This document shows, in pieces, positions 55,542 through 64,000 of a stretch of 64,000 nt of DNA. Under the pieces are notes generated by a model that saw only the letters and a list, made by a program, of their open reading frames with translations, was not told where the DNA came from and ran no database searches. Position numbers and translations under genes: made by a program. Within the stretch, counting starts at the first letter, position 1. Each line of letters opens with the position of its first letter. This DNA is from Roseovarius bejariae (GTDB taxonomy: Bacteria > Pseudomonadota > Alphaproteobacteria > Rhodobacterales > Rhodobacteraceae). Location of the stretch: the NCBI RefSeq assembly GCF_009669325.1, contig NZ_SZWE01000001.1, forward strand, positions 1,426,402-1,490,401, in the 5' to 3' direction.

Positions 55542-57554
55542 TCAGGCCGCCAATCCCCGCCCCTTGAGCAGCGCCTCAACCCCCGGCATCCGCCCCCGGA
55601 ACGCGGTATAAAGCGCCTCCGGGTCTGCCGACCCGCCCTTGGAAAGAATGTGCGATTCCAAGGCCTTGGCCCGCTCTTCATCAAATGGCCCGCCCTCTTC
55701 CTCGAAGCTGGCAAAGGCATCCGCATCCATCACTTCCGACCACATGTAGCTATAGTAACCGCTGGAATATCCATCGCCTGCAAAGACATGCGCAAACTGC
55801 GGCGTTGCATGGCGCATGGTGATAGCCTCCGGCATCCCCAATTTATCAAGCGTTTCCAATTGCTTATCCATTACATCACCGGGCGCGCCGCCCTCGTGGA
55901 ACGTCAAATCCACCATGGCCGAAGCGACATACTCAACAGTCTGGAACCCTTGGTCGAAATTCGCCGCCTTCAGCATTTTTTCCAATAATTCCGGGGGCAT
56001 AGCCTCCCCCGTCTGGTAATGACGCGCGTATTTCTCCAAGACTTCCGGCACCTCAAGCCAATGTTCATACAGCTGCGAGGGCAGCTCGACAAAGTCCCGC
56101 GCCACGGAAGTCCCTGAAATACTTCCATAATTTACGTCCGACAGCAGGTGATGCAGGGCGTGCCCGAACTCATGAAACAGGGTCCGCGCATCGTCATAAG
56201 ACAACAGTGCCGGATCGCCCTTGGCGAAATTGCAGGTGTTTAAAACCACCGGCCCCTGTGTTTTCGGAATCTTAGCCTGTCCGCGCATGGCGCTACACCA
56301 CGCCCCCGACCGCTTCGAGGCGCGGGCAAAGTAATCTCCAATGAAAACAGCGATATGGGCACCGTTCCGACTCACCTCCCACGCCCGGCAATCGGGGTGA
56401 TAAAGCGGCACATCCAGCTCCTTGAACTCCAACCCGAACAGCCGATTAGCCGTGCCAAAGGCCGCCTCGATCATCGCCTCCAGCGACAGATACGGTTTCA
56501 CCGCCGCCTCGTCCAAATCATGCTCCGCCTGCCGCCGCTTCTCGGCATAGTAACGCCAGTCCCAGGGCCGTAATTCTGCATTGATTCCATCGGCTTGCAT
56601 CATTTCGGTCAGCACATCGGCGTCCCGCTCGGCCTGTGCCTTGGCGGGTTCCCAGACCTGCATCAGCAAATCGCGCACCCGGTCCGGCGTTTTCGCCATT
56701 TCGGTTTCCAATTTATAGGCCGCGAAATTCTCATACCCCAGAAGTTGCGCCCGCTCCTCTCGCAACCGCAATATCTCGGCGCAAATCGCCCGATTGTCGG
56801 TTTCACCGCCCATGGCGCCCCGTGCCTCCCATGCCCGAAACGCCTTTTCGCGCAGGTCCCGTCGGGGCGAAAATTGCAGGAAGGGAACAATTAACGATCG
56901 CGATAACGTGATCACCGGGGTCTCCAACCCCTTCTCACGCCCGGCTTCCCGTGCCGAGGACACGACAAATTCGGGAAGGTTTTCAAGGGCTTGTTCGTCC
57001 AGTTCCATATACCAGCCGGATTCATCAGCCAGCAGGTTTTGCGTGAACTGCGTCCCCAATTCGGCCAGCCGCCCCATGATCTCGCGCATCCGCTTGTCCG
57101 ATTCGCCGCTCAACGCCGCCCCCGCCCGCACGAACCGCCGCCGCGTCAGCATCAGCAACCGTTGTTGTTCATCGGTCAGATCAAGGTTGTCACGACTTTG
57201 CCAAAGCGCCTCGATCCGCTCAAAAAGCGCTTTATTTCCAGTGACTTCCGAAGAATAGGCCGCCAGCTTCGGGCTGAATTCCCGCTGCAATTCCTGCCGT
57301 TTTGCGTTGCTGTCCGACCCCGCCACGGTGAAAAATACCGACAGCACTTTATCCAATTGCTCCCCGCTCGCCTCCAAGGCTTCTATCGTATTGGCAAAGC
57401 TGGGTTTTTCCGGGTTTTCGGCAATCGCCACGACCTCCTCCCGCGCCGCCTCTAGCGCCTCCTCGAAGGCCGGTTCGAAGTGTTCGTCAGAGATCTCATC
57501 GAAAGGGGCCAGTTTGAACGGACCATCCCAGTTTTCAAGCAGCGGGTTCGCCAT
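55542..57554 (-). CDS. M3 family metallopeptidase (oligopeptidase A / Dcp type)
   Basis: 670-residue cytoplasmic zinc peptidase degrading short peptides. The catalytic motif is LFHEFGHALHHLLSD (HEFGH, about 450), with the third ligand glutamate following in the SGTSVARDFVELPSQLYEHW region. The N-terminal helical half and the ending FRGRMPGVEALLKGRGL match the PrlC/Dcp group; endo- versus dipeptidyl specificity cannot be told. Starts three bases after moeB ends, so it closes that operon. Confidence 0.93.
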   Translation of the reverse strand: MANPLLENWDGPFKLAPFDEISDEHFEPAFEEALEAAREEVVAIAENPEKPSFANTIEALEASGEQLDKVLSVFFTVAGSDSNAKRQELQREFSPKLAAYSSEVTGNKALFERIEALWQSRDNLDLTDEQQRLLMLTRRRFVRAGAALSGESDKRMREIMGRLAELGTQFTQNLLADESGWYMELDEQALENLPEFVVSSAREAGREKGLETPVITLSRSLIVPFLQFSPRRDLREKAFRAWEARGAMGGETDNRAICAEILRLREERAQLLGYENFAAYKLETEMAKTPDRVRDLLMQVWEPAKAQAERDADVLTEMMQADGINAELRPWDWRYYAEKRRQAEHDLDEAAVKPYLSLEAMIEAAFGTANRLFGLEFKELDVPLYHPDCRAWEVSRNGAHIAVFIGDYFARASKRSGAWCSAMRGQAKIPKTQGPVVLNTCNFAKGDPALLSYDDARTLFHEFGHALHHLLSDVNYGSISGTSVARDFVELPSQLYEHWLEVPEVLEKYARHYQTGEAMPPELLEKMLKAANFDQGFQTVEYVASAMVDLTFHEGGAPGDVMDKQLETLDKLGMPEAITMRHATPQFAHVFAGDGYSSGYYSYMWSEVMDADAFASFEEEGGPFDEERAKALESHILSKGGSADPEALYTAFRGRMPGVEALLKGRGLAA

Positions 57555-57557
57555 AGC

Positions 57558-58607
57558 TCAGGCTCCTTTTTCTTTTGTTTTCTGACAGATAGGGCAATCT
57601 TTGCGCGGGTGAATGGCAATCTTGCGTGTCTCGCCCCAAAGCGCATCATAGATCAAAATTTCCCCCAATAGCGCCTGCCCCGCCCCGGAAATCAGTTTCA
57701 CCGCCTCCACGGCCATCATTGACCCCACCACACCGGGCAGCGGCCCCACCACCCCGGCCTCGGCACAGGACGGGGCCAAACCGGCAGCCGGAGCTTCGGG
57801 GAAAATGCATTGATAACAAGGGGTTCCGCGATGCGGAGTAAAGACGCTCACCTGTCCTTCCCACTGGGACAGGGCGCCGGAAATCAGCGGTTTACCCAGT
57901 TCCACACAGGTCGCATTGGCCAGATAGCGCGTATCGAAATTGTCCGTGCCATCAAGGATCACGTCATAGTCGGCAAACAGGTCCTTTGCGATCTCCGGCG
58001 TCAACCTTCGTTGGAAGGGCCTTACCTCAACATGAGGGTTCTGCGCTTGCATCGCCTGCATCGCCGATTGCACCTTGGGCAATCCGATGTCGGAATCTCT
58101 ATGAATTACTTGACGTTGCAAGTTCGAGTTATCCACCAGATCGTCGTCAATCACACCAATCGTGCCCACCCCGGCAGCGGCCAGATACATCAACGCGGGC
58201 GATCCAAGGCCCCCGGCCCCGATCACCAGGACCTTGGCTTCTTTCAAGGCCTTCTGTCCCGGCCCGCCGATCTCACGCAAAACGATGTGCCGGGCGTATC
58301 GCTCCAATTCAGATTCCGAAAATAACCCTTTCTTTTCAGGTTCCTGCCCTGCGTCTGCACGGGCACGCAGCTTCTGCAATCCCCAGCGGTACGCCACGAC
58401 AATCGCCACGAACCCGCCGATCAAAAGCCAAAGCGCCGGGCTTTCGCCCGTGGCCAGTCTTAACGGATGCCCGTCCGGCAGGAGCAAATGCAACAGGACG
58501 ACCCCCACCCAAAGCATCCCGATCATGCCCCAGCGAAGGCGTCTGGGTGCATTTAACAAGGCCCCCATGCCCCAAAGCACCGCCGCCATCACAAAAACCA
58601 AAAACAT
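57558..58607 (-). CDS. moeB: MoeB/ThiF/HesA-type adenylyltransferase with N-terminal membrane domain
   Basis: 349-residue fusion. About 75 N-terminal residues form two or three helices ([53 protein letters not shown]), then an E1-like domain: RYARHIVLREIGGPGQ, VLVIGAGGLGSPALMYLAAAGVG (ATP), DNSNLQRQVIH, DGTDNFDTRY, CYQCIFP and the final CPIC zinc ligands. It should adenylate the C-terminus of MoaD- or ThiS-like carriers, apparently while tethered to the membrane. Its ATG overlaps the dut stop (TGATG). Confidence 0.9.
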   Translation of the reverse strand: MFLVFVMAAVLWGMGALLNAPRRLRWGMIGMLWVGVVLLHLLLPDGHPLRLATGESPALWLLIGGFVAIVVAYRWGLQKLRARADAGQEPEKKGLFSESELERYARHIVLREIGGPGQKALKEAKVLVIGAGGLGSPALMYLAAAGVGTIGVIDDDLVDNSNLQRQVIHRDSDIGLPKVQSAMQAMQAQNPHVEVRPFQRRLTPEIAKDLFADYDVILDGTDNFDTRYLANATCVELGKPLISGALSQWEGQVSVFTPHRGTPCYQCIFPEAPAAGLAPSCAEAGVVGPLPGVVGSMMAVEAVKLISGAGQALLGEILIYDALWGETRKIAIHPRKDCPICQKTKEKGA

Positions 58608-59068
58608 CAGACGGCCCCCGTCGAGCCAAAACCACCCGTGCCCCGTTTGGTTGCGTCCAGATCATCAGCCAATGCAAACCGCGCCTGCACCACCGGCGCG
58701 ACCACCATCTGCGCAATCCGCATCCCATGCGTCACGACGAATGTTTCTTGCCCTGCATTCATCACGATCACCCCCAACGGGCCGCGATAATCGCTGTCGA
58801 TAGTCCCGGGGCTGTTGGGTAGGGTGATCCCATGCTTGAGTGCCAGACCGGAACGTGGCCTGATCTGCACCTCGTAGCCTTGCGGAATGGCAAGTCTCAG
58901 GCCGGTTGGCACCAAGGCCCTTGCGCCGGGATCAAGGACGACCCCCTCCCGCTGATCTGCCGGGAAATTCGCCCGAAGGTCCGCCCCCGCGGCCCCTTCC
59001 GTTTCATAGGATGGCAGGCCAAGGCCACGATCCGCGCCCTCATCCCAAATCATTGAAATCAGGACCAT
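58607..59068 (-). CDS. dut: Deoxyuridine 5'-triphosphate nucleotidohydrolase
   Basis: 153-residue trimeric dUTPase. The five motifs are visible: [50 protein letters not shown] and the C-terminal GTGGFGSTG arm. It converts dUTP to dUMP, preventing uracil incorporation. GAGGGCGGAA stands before the ATG. Lies between coaBC and moeB on one strand. Confidence 0.97.
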   Translation of the reverse strand: MVLISMIWDEGADRGLGLPSYETEGAAGADLRANFPADQREGVVLDPGARALVPTGLRLAIPQGYEVQIRPRSGLALKHGITLPNSPGTIDSDYRGPLGVIVMNAGQETFVVTHGMRIAQMVVAPVVQARFALADDLDATKRGTGGFGSTGAV

Positions 59069-59104
59069 TTCCGCCCTCTTACCTTTCTCAAAACCCTCAA
59101 TCTC

Positions 59105-60298
59105 TCAGGTCAAAGCCTGCGCGATCCGTTCCGCAAGGCGGCGGGCGACATCCTCTTTCGACATACGCGGCCAATCCTCGGCTCCCTCTTGCGAAATCAA
59201 AGTGATGTCATTGTCCTTCCCGCCCATGATCCCGGTCTCATGGCTCACGTCATTGGCCACGATCCAGTCACAGCCCTTGCGCGTGCGCTTGGCCGTGGCA
59301 TTGTCGATCACATCATCGGTTTCCGCGGCAAAGCCCACCACGAGCGCCGGGCGGCCCTTGTCCATCTGACTGATCGTGGCAAGGATATCCGGATTTTCCG
59401 TGAATTCGAGCACGGGCAAGCCGCCCTTGGTTTTCTTCATCTTGCTGGTGCTGGCACTGGCCACCCGCCAATCGGCAACCGCGGCGGCGAAAACCGCCGC
59501 TTCGACGGGAAGCGCAGATTGAACCGCCTCAAGCATCTCTTGCGCGGTTTCTACCCGGACAACCTCAACCCCTTCGGGCGGCGCGACATCCGCTGGCCCA
59601 GTCACGAAAACCACCTCGGCCCCCAGAGCGGACAACGCACGCGCAATCGCGGTACCTTGCGCCCCGGAGGAGCGGTTCGCAATGTACCGTACCGGATCAA
59701 TCGGTTCATGCGTGGGGCCGGAGGTGACCAAAACACGCTTGCCGGCCAAGGGGCCATCGGCCAAAGCCGCCTCGACCGCGGCCACGATTTCCATCGGTTC
59801 CGCCATGCGGCCCGGTCCATGCTCACCACAGGCCATATCGCCCTCGTTCGGCCCAACAAAATGAATGCGGTCGCTCTTGAGGGTCGCGATATTGCGCTGT
59901 GTTGCGGGATGCTCCCACATGCGGACATTCATCGCCGGGGCCACCATCACCGGGGTATCGGTGGCCAGCAAAAGGGTAGAGGCCAGATCGTCGGCATGGC
60001 CCTGTGCCATCTTCGCCATCAAATCCGCCGTGGCCGGGGCCACAACGATCAAATCCGCACTGCGACTAAGTTCGATATGTCCCATCTCGGCCTCATCGGT
60101 GAGGTCGAAAAGATCACGGAACACCTTTTGTCCGGCCAAGGCAGACACCGACAGAGGAGTCACGAACTCCTCTCCCGCACGTGTCAAGACAGGCGTGACT
60201 TGTGCGCCCCGTTCCCGCAGGCGGCGGATCAGGTCAAGCGATTTGAAGGCCGCGATGCCGCCGCCGATGATCAGAAGTATGCGTTTCGATGCCAGCAT
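59105..60298 (-). CDS. coaBC: Bifunctional phosphopantothenoylcysteine decarboxylase / phosphopantothenate-cysteine ligase
   Basis: 397-residue flavin-dependent fusion catalysing two consecutive CoA synthesis steps. The CoaC half has RILLIIGGGIAAFKSLDLIRRLRE, the active-site histidine in MGHIELSRSADL, VAPAMNVRMWEHPATQ and ACGEHGPGRM. The CoaB half starts about 185 with VLVTSGPTHEPIDPVRYIANRSSG. The dimer motif and AAVADWR are intact. It takes the product of the panBC pathway after PanK. Confidence 0.97.
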   Translation of the reverse strand: MLASKRILLIIGGGIAAFKSLDLIRRLRERGAQVTPVLTRAGEEFVTPLSVSALAGQKVFRDLFDLTDEAEMGHIELSRSADLIVVAPATADLMAKMAQGHADDLASTLLLATDTPVMVAPAMNVRMWEHPATQRNIATLKSDRIHFVGPNEGDMACGEHGPGRMAEPMEIVAAVEAALADGPLAGKRVLVTSGPTHEPIDPVRYIANRSSGAQGTAIARALSALGAEVVFVTGPADVAPPEGVEVVRVETAQEMLEAVQSALPVEAAVFAAAVADWRVASASTSKMKKTKGGLPVLEFTENPDILATISQMDKGRPALVVGFAAETDDVIDNATAKRTRKGCDWIVANDVSHETGIMGGKDNDITLISQEGAEDWPRMSKEDVARRLAERIAQALT

Positions 60299-60362
60299 GG
60301 GCGCGTCCCCTTGAACCCCACGGCGACACTAGGCCCTGCCCGATCAAGGGGCAAGGGCATGG

Positions 60363-61130
60363 CTATTGGAAGGCGGCGCAAGGATCAGGGCGGTCCACCG
60401 GATGGGCCGAAATGACCTCATCAAATATGCCGCGCAACTCGCTTCCGTCTTCGGCTTGTCCGATGACCCGCAATTCAAGGTCAGGTGCAGCGCGCTGCAG
60501 ATAAACAGGCATCCCCCAATCGCGGCGGGCGTGTCCATTTCCCGTGATCACGGCCACAGGGCCGCCCGTGTCCTGCATGGCCTGAATCGCAACACGCGCA
60601 ATCTCTGCATCACGCAGGCGCTGAATATCCACCATGGCGGGCACCAGATGGTCGGGCAAGGCATCGCAATGCGCGACCATCTGCATCGCTTCTCGCTGGT
60701 CTTGCTCTGCCTCTGGCAAAGGTTCGGTCAATCCAAAGCGTATGGCATCCCCCAGGAAACTCTCGGCAACTCCCTTTTCAAAAGCGGCACGTGCAACATC
60801 ACGAGGGACTTGTGCGCCATAAATCCGCGCCTCTGGTGCGGCCTCGAAAATCGGGTAATACATCGCAAAATCGGGCCAACCGGAATCGGCCCAACTCACG
60901 GCATCGGCCAAAGCTTTCATATCATTGCGAACCGAGGGCGTGACTTGGCCTGCCTGCTCGGATGTCAGCATTTCGAAAACAAGCGCCTTAGGTGAAAAAG
61001 ACTGTACCAATTCGGCTTGTGTCTCATGATGCGCCGGGTTGTCATGGATTTCACCGATAACCAGAATATCCTGTGCCGCCAAAGGCGAAGCACAGACCAT
61101 GGCAACCCAAAATATAAAAACGCGGCTCAT
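60363..61130 (-). CDS. ChaN family (haem-binding lipoprotein-like) protein
   Basis: 255-residue ChaN-domain protein (DUF399). The signal peptide MSRVFIFWVAMVCASPLAA precedes ILVIGEIHDNPAHHETQ, the haem/iron-linked motif of ChaN, and GPVAVITGNGHARRDWGMP. There is no lipobox cysteine, so it is probably soluble in the periplasm. It starts within the rpoH2 stop (ATGA) and would be made under the same stress signal. A link to iron or haem release is known for Campylobacter ChaN and inferred here. Confidence 0.87.
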   Translation of the reverse strand: MSRVFIFWVAMVCASPLAAQDILVIGEIHDNPAHHETQAELVQSFSPKALVFEMLTSEQAGQVTPSVRNDMKALADAVSWADSGWPDFAMYYPIFEAAPEARIYGAQVPRDVARAAFEKGVAESFLGDAIRFGLTEPLPEAEQDQREAMQMVAHCDALPDHLVPAMVDIQRLRDAEIARVAIQAMQDTGGPVAVITGNGHARRDWGMPVYLQRAAPDLELRVIGQAEDGSELRGIFDEVISAHPVDRPDPCAAFQ

Positions 61131-62005
61131 ACCAAGAGGTTTTGCACCTCCGCGCCTTGCCGTTCAAGGTGCTTGCGCATTTTTTGAAATGCTGCCGATT
61201 CAAGCTGTCTTACGCGCTCTTTGCTTAGACCAAGCTCACCTCCAAGGCTTTCAAGCGTCCGCGGCGCATCCCGCAGCTTGCGTTCATGAACGATAAACCG
61301 TTCGCGATCATTCAGCTTACCCATGGCTTCGTTCAGCCACTTTCGCAACGCCTCTCGGTCATGGTCCTTCTCGACCACCTCATCGCCGCGTGGCGCATCG
61401 TCTTCGATCGTATCAATCCATTCACGCCCTTCGTCTTCAGCAGACTGCGTTGCGTTTAATGAAAAATCGGAGCCCGAAAGGCGCCCTTCCATCATTTCTA
61501 CATCACGAAGTGGCACACCCACTTCATGAGCGATCATTTCGCGTAGCTGATACCCATCCAGTTCCTCGCCCTGCGCCATGGCTTCGCGCTCGATACGAGC
61601 CTGAACACGCTTCATGTTGAAGAACAGCGATTTTTGACTGCTGGTTGATCCCGTGCGCACCATCGACCAGTTGCGCATCACATAGTCCTGGATCGAGGCC
61701 TTGATCCACCAAACGGCATAGGTTGAGAACCGTACGCCACGGTCAGGATCAAACTTGTCAGCCGCCTTCATAAGGCCAAGTCCCGCCTCCTGAATGAGGT
61801 CATTCATTGGCGCACCATAGCGTTTGAATTTGGCCGCCATGGAAATTGCCAAGCGCATATAGGCGTTGATCAACCGATGAAGCGCCTCTTCGTCACGATC
61901 ATCGCGCCATGCATAGGCGAGTTTCAACTCGGTTTCCGCATCCAGCAATTCGGCCTTCATCGCCGAGCGAGACATTGAGTTTGACTGCGGTATGTCTAGT
62001 GCCAT
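61127..62005 (-). CDS. rpoH2: Alternative sigma factor RpoH (RpoH-II type)
   Basis: 292-residue sigma-32 family factor. Region 2 reads AYMRLAISMAAKFKRYGAPMNDLIQEAGLGLM, then FDPDRGVRFSTYAVWWIKASIQDYVMRNWSMVRTGSTSSQKSLFFN with the RpoH box; region 4 is ESLGGELGLSKERVRQLESAAFQKMRKHL. The MKAELLDAETELKLAYAWRD N-terminus fits RpoH-II, which in Rhodobacter takes part in the singlet-oxygen response under RpoE. Start at MALDIPQSN with GGGGGT upstream. Coupled to chaN. Confidence 0.93.
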   Translation of the reverse strand: MALDIPQSNSMSRSAMKAELLDAETELKLAYAWRDDRDEEALHRLINAYMRLAISMAAKFKRYGAPMNDLIQEAGLGLMKAADKFDPDRGVRFSTYAVWWIKASIQDYVMRNWSMVRTGSTSSQKSLFFNMKRVQARIEREAMAQGEELDGYQLREMIAHEVGVPLRDVEMMEGRLSGSDFSLNATQSAEDEGREWIDTIEDDAPRGDEVVEKDHDREALRKWLNEAMGKLNDRERFIVHERKLRDAPRTLESLGGELGLSKERVRQLESAAFQKMRKHLERQGAEVQNLLV

Positions 62006-62110
62006 CGTTTGACCCCCTATCTGACGGTCCTTGACTTCCATCCTTTTGTCGTCAGTTACCAAGTGGTACGCAGTCTGCGCAGGATCGGATCAAAACAGGG
62101 CCAGAAAAAG

Positions 62111-62632
62111 ATGCTTCCCAAACTTACCCTGGTTCTTGGCGGGGCAGCGTCAGGCAAATCCGCATTTGCGGAAACCTTGGTAAAAAGGGCCGAGCGTAGC
62201 CTGACATATTTTGCCACAGCACAGATTTTCGATGACGAGATGCGCGATAAGGTCTCGCGCCACAAGGCAACGCGCGGTGAGGATTGGTATACGATTGAAG
62301 AACCCCTTGAGGTAGGAGCCGCCCTGGCAAAGATCGACGCGGATCAAGCCGTGCTTTTGGACTGCGCAACGATGTGGCTAAGCAATCACCTGCTTGCGGA
62401 GAATGATATTGCCAAGGCCGAATCCGCCCTGTTCGATGGCCTTGCCCAATGTCCTGCTCCGGTTATCGTCGTCTCGAACGAAGTCGGTCTGTCTGTGGTG
62501 CCCGAGAACGCGCTTGCAAGGCGCTTTCGGCAAGCACAGGGCGAGTTGAACCAGAAGCTGGCCGCCGAAGCAGAGCTTGTGGTCAACGTGATTGCAGGAC
62601 TGCCACAGGTTCTGAAGGGGACATTGCCGTGA
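62111..62632 (+). CDS. cobU: Adenosylcobinamide kinase / adenosylcobinamide-phosphate guanylyltransferase
   Basis: 173-residue P-loop enzyme (CobU/CobP) phosphorylating and then GMP-loading adenosylcobinamide. GGAASGKSAFAE is the Walker A; RHKATRGEDWYTIEEP holds the guanylylated histidine; DCATMWLSN, VSNEVGLSVVPEN and FRQAQGELNQKLA follow. ATG 62111 is chosen because homologues begin at LTLVLGGA. Other cobalamin genes are not in the window. The next gene overlaps its stop. Confidence 0.94.
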   Translation: MLPKLTLVLGGAASGKSAFAETLVKRAERSLTYFATAQIFDDEMRDKVSRHKATRGEDWYTIEEPLEVGAALAKIDADQAVLLDCATMWLSNHLLAENDIAKAESALFDGLAQCPAPVIVVSNEVGLSVVPENALARRFRQAQGELNQKLAAEAELVVNVIAGLPQVLKGTLP

Positions 62633-63201
62633 CGCGCGTGTTCTGGGTGCGTCATGGCCCCACCCATGCCAAATCCATGGTTGGTTGGTCGGATATACCA
62701 GCCGATCTAAGTGATACGGCGCGTATTGAGCGCCTGTCGGCGCATCTGCCGCAAGAGGCCGTTGTCATCTCATCCGACCTCATCCGTGCATCAGGCACGG
62801 CGGATGCGATCACGGGAAATCGCCTTCGGTTGCCACATGACCCAGACTTGCGGGAAATTCATTTTGGACAGTGGGAATTGCAGGCCTTCGATACGATTGC
62901 CGACCAAGATCACCTGCGCGCGTTTTGGGACACCCCCGGTGACATCCGCCCCCCGGGCGGCGAAAGCTGGTTTGAGGTAACGCATCGCGTGAACACGGCC
63001 ATCCAGCGCGTGATGGATAGCCACCCCGAAAAGGACATCGTCGCCGTCGCCCATTTCGGCGCCATTCTGACCCAGATCCAGAAAGCCCTGCGCGTCACCG
63101 CATATGAAGCCTTCGGACATCGTATCGACAACCTGTCTGTTACCGAACTGCGCCACGGAACCGAGGGATGGAAGGCACACTCCATCAACCATCGCCCCTG
63201 A
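62629..63201 (+). CDS. Histidine phosphatase family protein (CobC-like alpha-ribazole phosphatase candidate)
   Basis: 190-residue phosphoglycerate-mutase-type phosphatase. VFWVRHGPTHAKSMVGWSD has the RHG motif (His about 9), SSDLIRASGTADAI the second arginine, DLREIHFGQWEL the acid glutamate and VAVAHFGAIL the second histidine. The GTG start at 62629 overlaps the cobU stop (GTGA). Coupling to cobU and the DLREIHFGQWE motif make alpha-ribazole-5'-phosphate phosphatase the best guess. Confidence 0.82.
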   Translation: MTRVFWVRHGPTHAKSMVGWSDIPADLSDTARIERLSAHLPQEAVVISSDLIRASGTADAITGNRLRLPHDPDLREIHFGQWELQAFDTIADQDHLRAFWDTPGDIRPPGGESWFEVTHRVNTAIQRVMDSHPEKDIVAVAHFGAILTQIQKALRVTAYEAFGHRIDNLSVTELRHGTEGWKAHSINHRP

Positions 63202-63252
63202 CCCGGCCTGACGTTGAAGGCCCATGCCTCACAGGTCCAGATTCCGGCCTTG

Positions 63253-63302
63253 TTAACACTTCCTCAACCATAAAGGCGCTACCCATGGTTAACCAAGTTT
63301 AA
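63253..63302. promoter_or_regulatory. CtrA-like sites upstream of comM
   Basis: TTAA-CACTTCC-TCAA (63253-63267) matches the full CtrA pattern TTAA-N7-TTAA with one mismatch. A minus-strand TTAACCAT half-site lies at 63285-63292, and TTAA-CCAAGT-TTAA (63289-63302) has a 6-bp spacer. They lie 17-66 bp before the start codon. CtrA control of competence genes is known in this family; action at these sites is inferred. Confidence 0.5.
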
Positions 63303-63318
63303 TCAAGGGTCTCCAAAC

Positions 63319-64000
63319 ATGGTCGCGCGCGCCTACACCGTCGCCTTCGAAGGGGTCGATGCCCGGCAAGTCGAAGTGCAATGCGCCGTGACACCCGGGA
63401 TGCCTGCGTTTTCTTTGGTGGGTTTACCCGACAAGGCCGTCAGCGAAGCCCGGGACCGTGTGCGCACCGCGCTTAGTTCCATGGCAATAGCGCTGCCTTC
63501 CAAGCGCATTACCATCAACCTCAGCCCTGCGGACCTACCCAAGGAGGGCAGCCATTTCGATTTGCCCATTGCCTTGGCGCTTTTGGCCGCGCTTGAAATC
63601 GTCCCGGCCGATGCGGTCGAAGGCACCTGTAGCCTTGGGGAACTGTCGCTTGACGGGTCGCTTATCCCGGTCATAGGCGCCTTGCCTGCTGCCATGGCCG
63701 CCGCCGAGGAAGACCGCACGCTTCTGTGCCCCAAGGCATCCGGGGCCGAGGCCGCATGGGTTGGGGCCGCACAGGTCATCGGTGCTGCAAGTCTCGCCGA
63801 TGTCGTGCGCCATTATACTGGCCAATCCCCGCTGCCCCCCGCCGAGCCGGGCGAGGTCAGCACCAATATCTCGGGGCGCGACCTGCTTGACGTGAAGGGG
63901 CAGGAACGCGCCAAACGCGCCTTGGAAATCGCCGCGGCCGGGCGCCATCACCTGATGATGGTCGGCACACCGGGGTCCGGTAAATCCATGCTGGCCGCGC
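63319..64000 (+). CDS. comM: YifB/ComM family Mg-chelatase-like AAA+ ATPase (partial, 3' end outside window)
   Basis: The first 227 residues, starting [20 protein letters not shown]. The N-terminal ChlI-like domain shows [25 protein letters not shown] and [24 protein letters not shown]. The AAA domain begins [21 protein letters not shown] and the Walker A GTPGSGKS falls at the window edge. ComM is the branch-migration helicase of natural transformation. The full protein is normally about 500 residues. Confidence 0.94.
   Translation, partial: MVARAYTVAFEGVDARQVEVQCAVTPGMPAFSLVGLPDKAVSEARDRVRTALSSMAIALPSKRITINLSPADLPKEGSHFDLPIALALLAALEIVPADAVEGTCSLGELSLDGSLIPVIGALPAAMAAAEEDRTLLCPKASGAEAAWVGAAQVIGAASLADVVRHYTGQSPLPPAEPGEVSTNISGRDLLDVKGQERAKRALEIAAAGRHHLMMVGTPGSGKSMLAA

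Overview
The window is a stretch of chromosome from an alphaproteobacterium of the family Rhodobacteraceae (Roseobacter/Rhodobacter type). The evidence is the high G+C content and tightly coupled operons, the Aap amino-acid transporter, a second heat-shock-type sigma factor (RpoH-II type), the low-complexity TIGR02302-type protein beside lysA/argH, and above all the gene order sdhB-x-x-sdhADC / mch-DUF1737-nnrU-mcl2 / mdh-sucCD-sucAB-lpd. As I recall, that order matches Rhodobacter sphaeroides. I see no prophage, insertion sequence, CRISPR array, rRNA operon or secretion island. It is mostly core chromosome, and I did not find a large undescribed system.

Layout: 1-2887 holds aapJ, aapQ and partial aapM (minus strand). 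3095-5890 is a four-gene chain crcB-rluC-HAD phosphatase-ATP12 in which every junction is an ATGA overlap. 6007-11186 holds glycerate kinase, Nudix hydrolase, DinB, a quinone reductase/TetR pair with three palindromic operators, and N-formylglutamate amidohydrolase. 11333-11661 carries tRNA-Val(GAC), rpmJ and a terminator, followed by 430 bp with no gene. 12045-19510 holds galE, livHMGF without a binding protein, argB, and a sterol desaturase-ferredoxin-SixA trio. 19518-25051 holds an orphan peptide-type binding protein, panBC, a DUF1989 protein with a tiny membrane protein, an EamA transporter and a 51-residue small protein.

25218-44676 is the central-carbon block. The sdh operon has two extra genes between sdhA and sdhB. 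The mcl2-nnrU-DUF1737-mch operon belongs to the ethylmalonyl-CoA pathway. mdh, sucCD, sucAB and lpd follow on the other strand. Paired TGTGATCACA-type palindromes lie upstream of both sdhC and sucC, suggesting one regulator controls both arms of the TCA cycle. A gene of visibly lower G+C plus a MAPEG gene interrupt sucB-lpd.

44752-53314 holds a PPOX protein, plsC, ftsEX, an acidic zinc-ribbon membrane protein, the TIGR02302-type protein, lysA, a DUF2834 protein and a small lipoprotein. argH and tlpA diverge from only 21 bp. 55291-55541 is a repeat-rich convergent spacer packed with GTAC palindromes; it shares the 15-mer CGTACGACTCGTACG with the galE-livH spacer 42 kb away. 55542-62005 is a minus-strand chain rpoH2-chaN-coaBC-dut-moeB-M3 peptidase. 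The window ends with cobU, a histidine phosphatase and a truncated comM preceded by CtrA-like sites.
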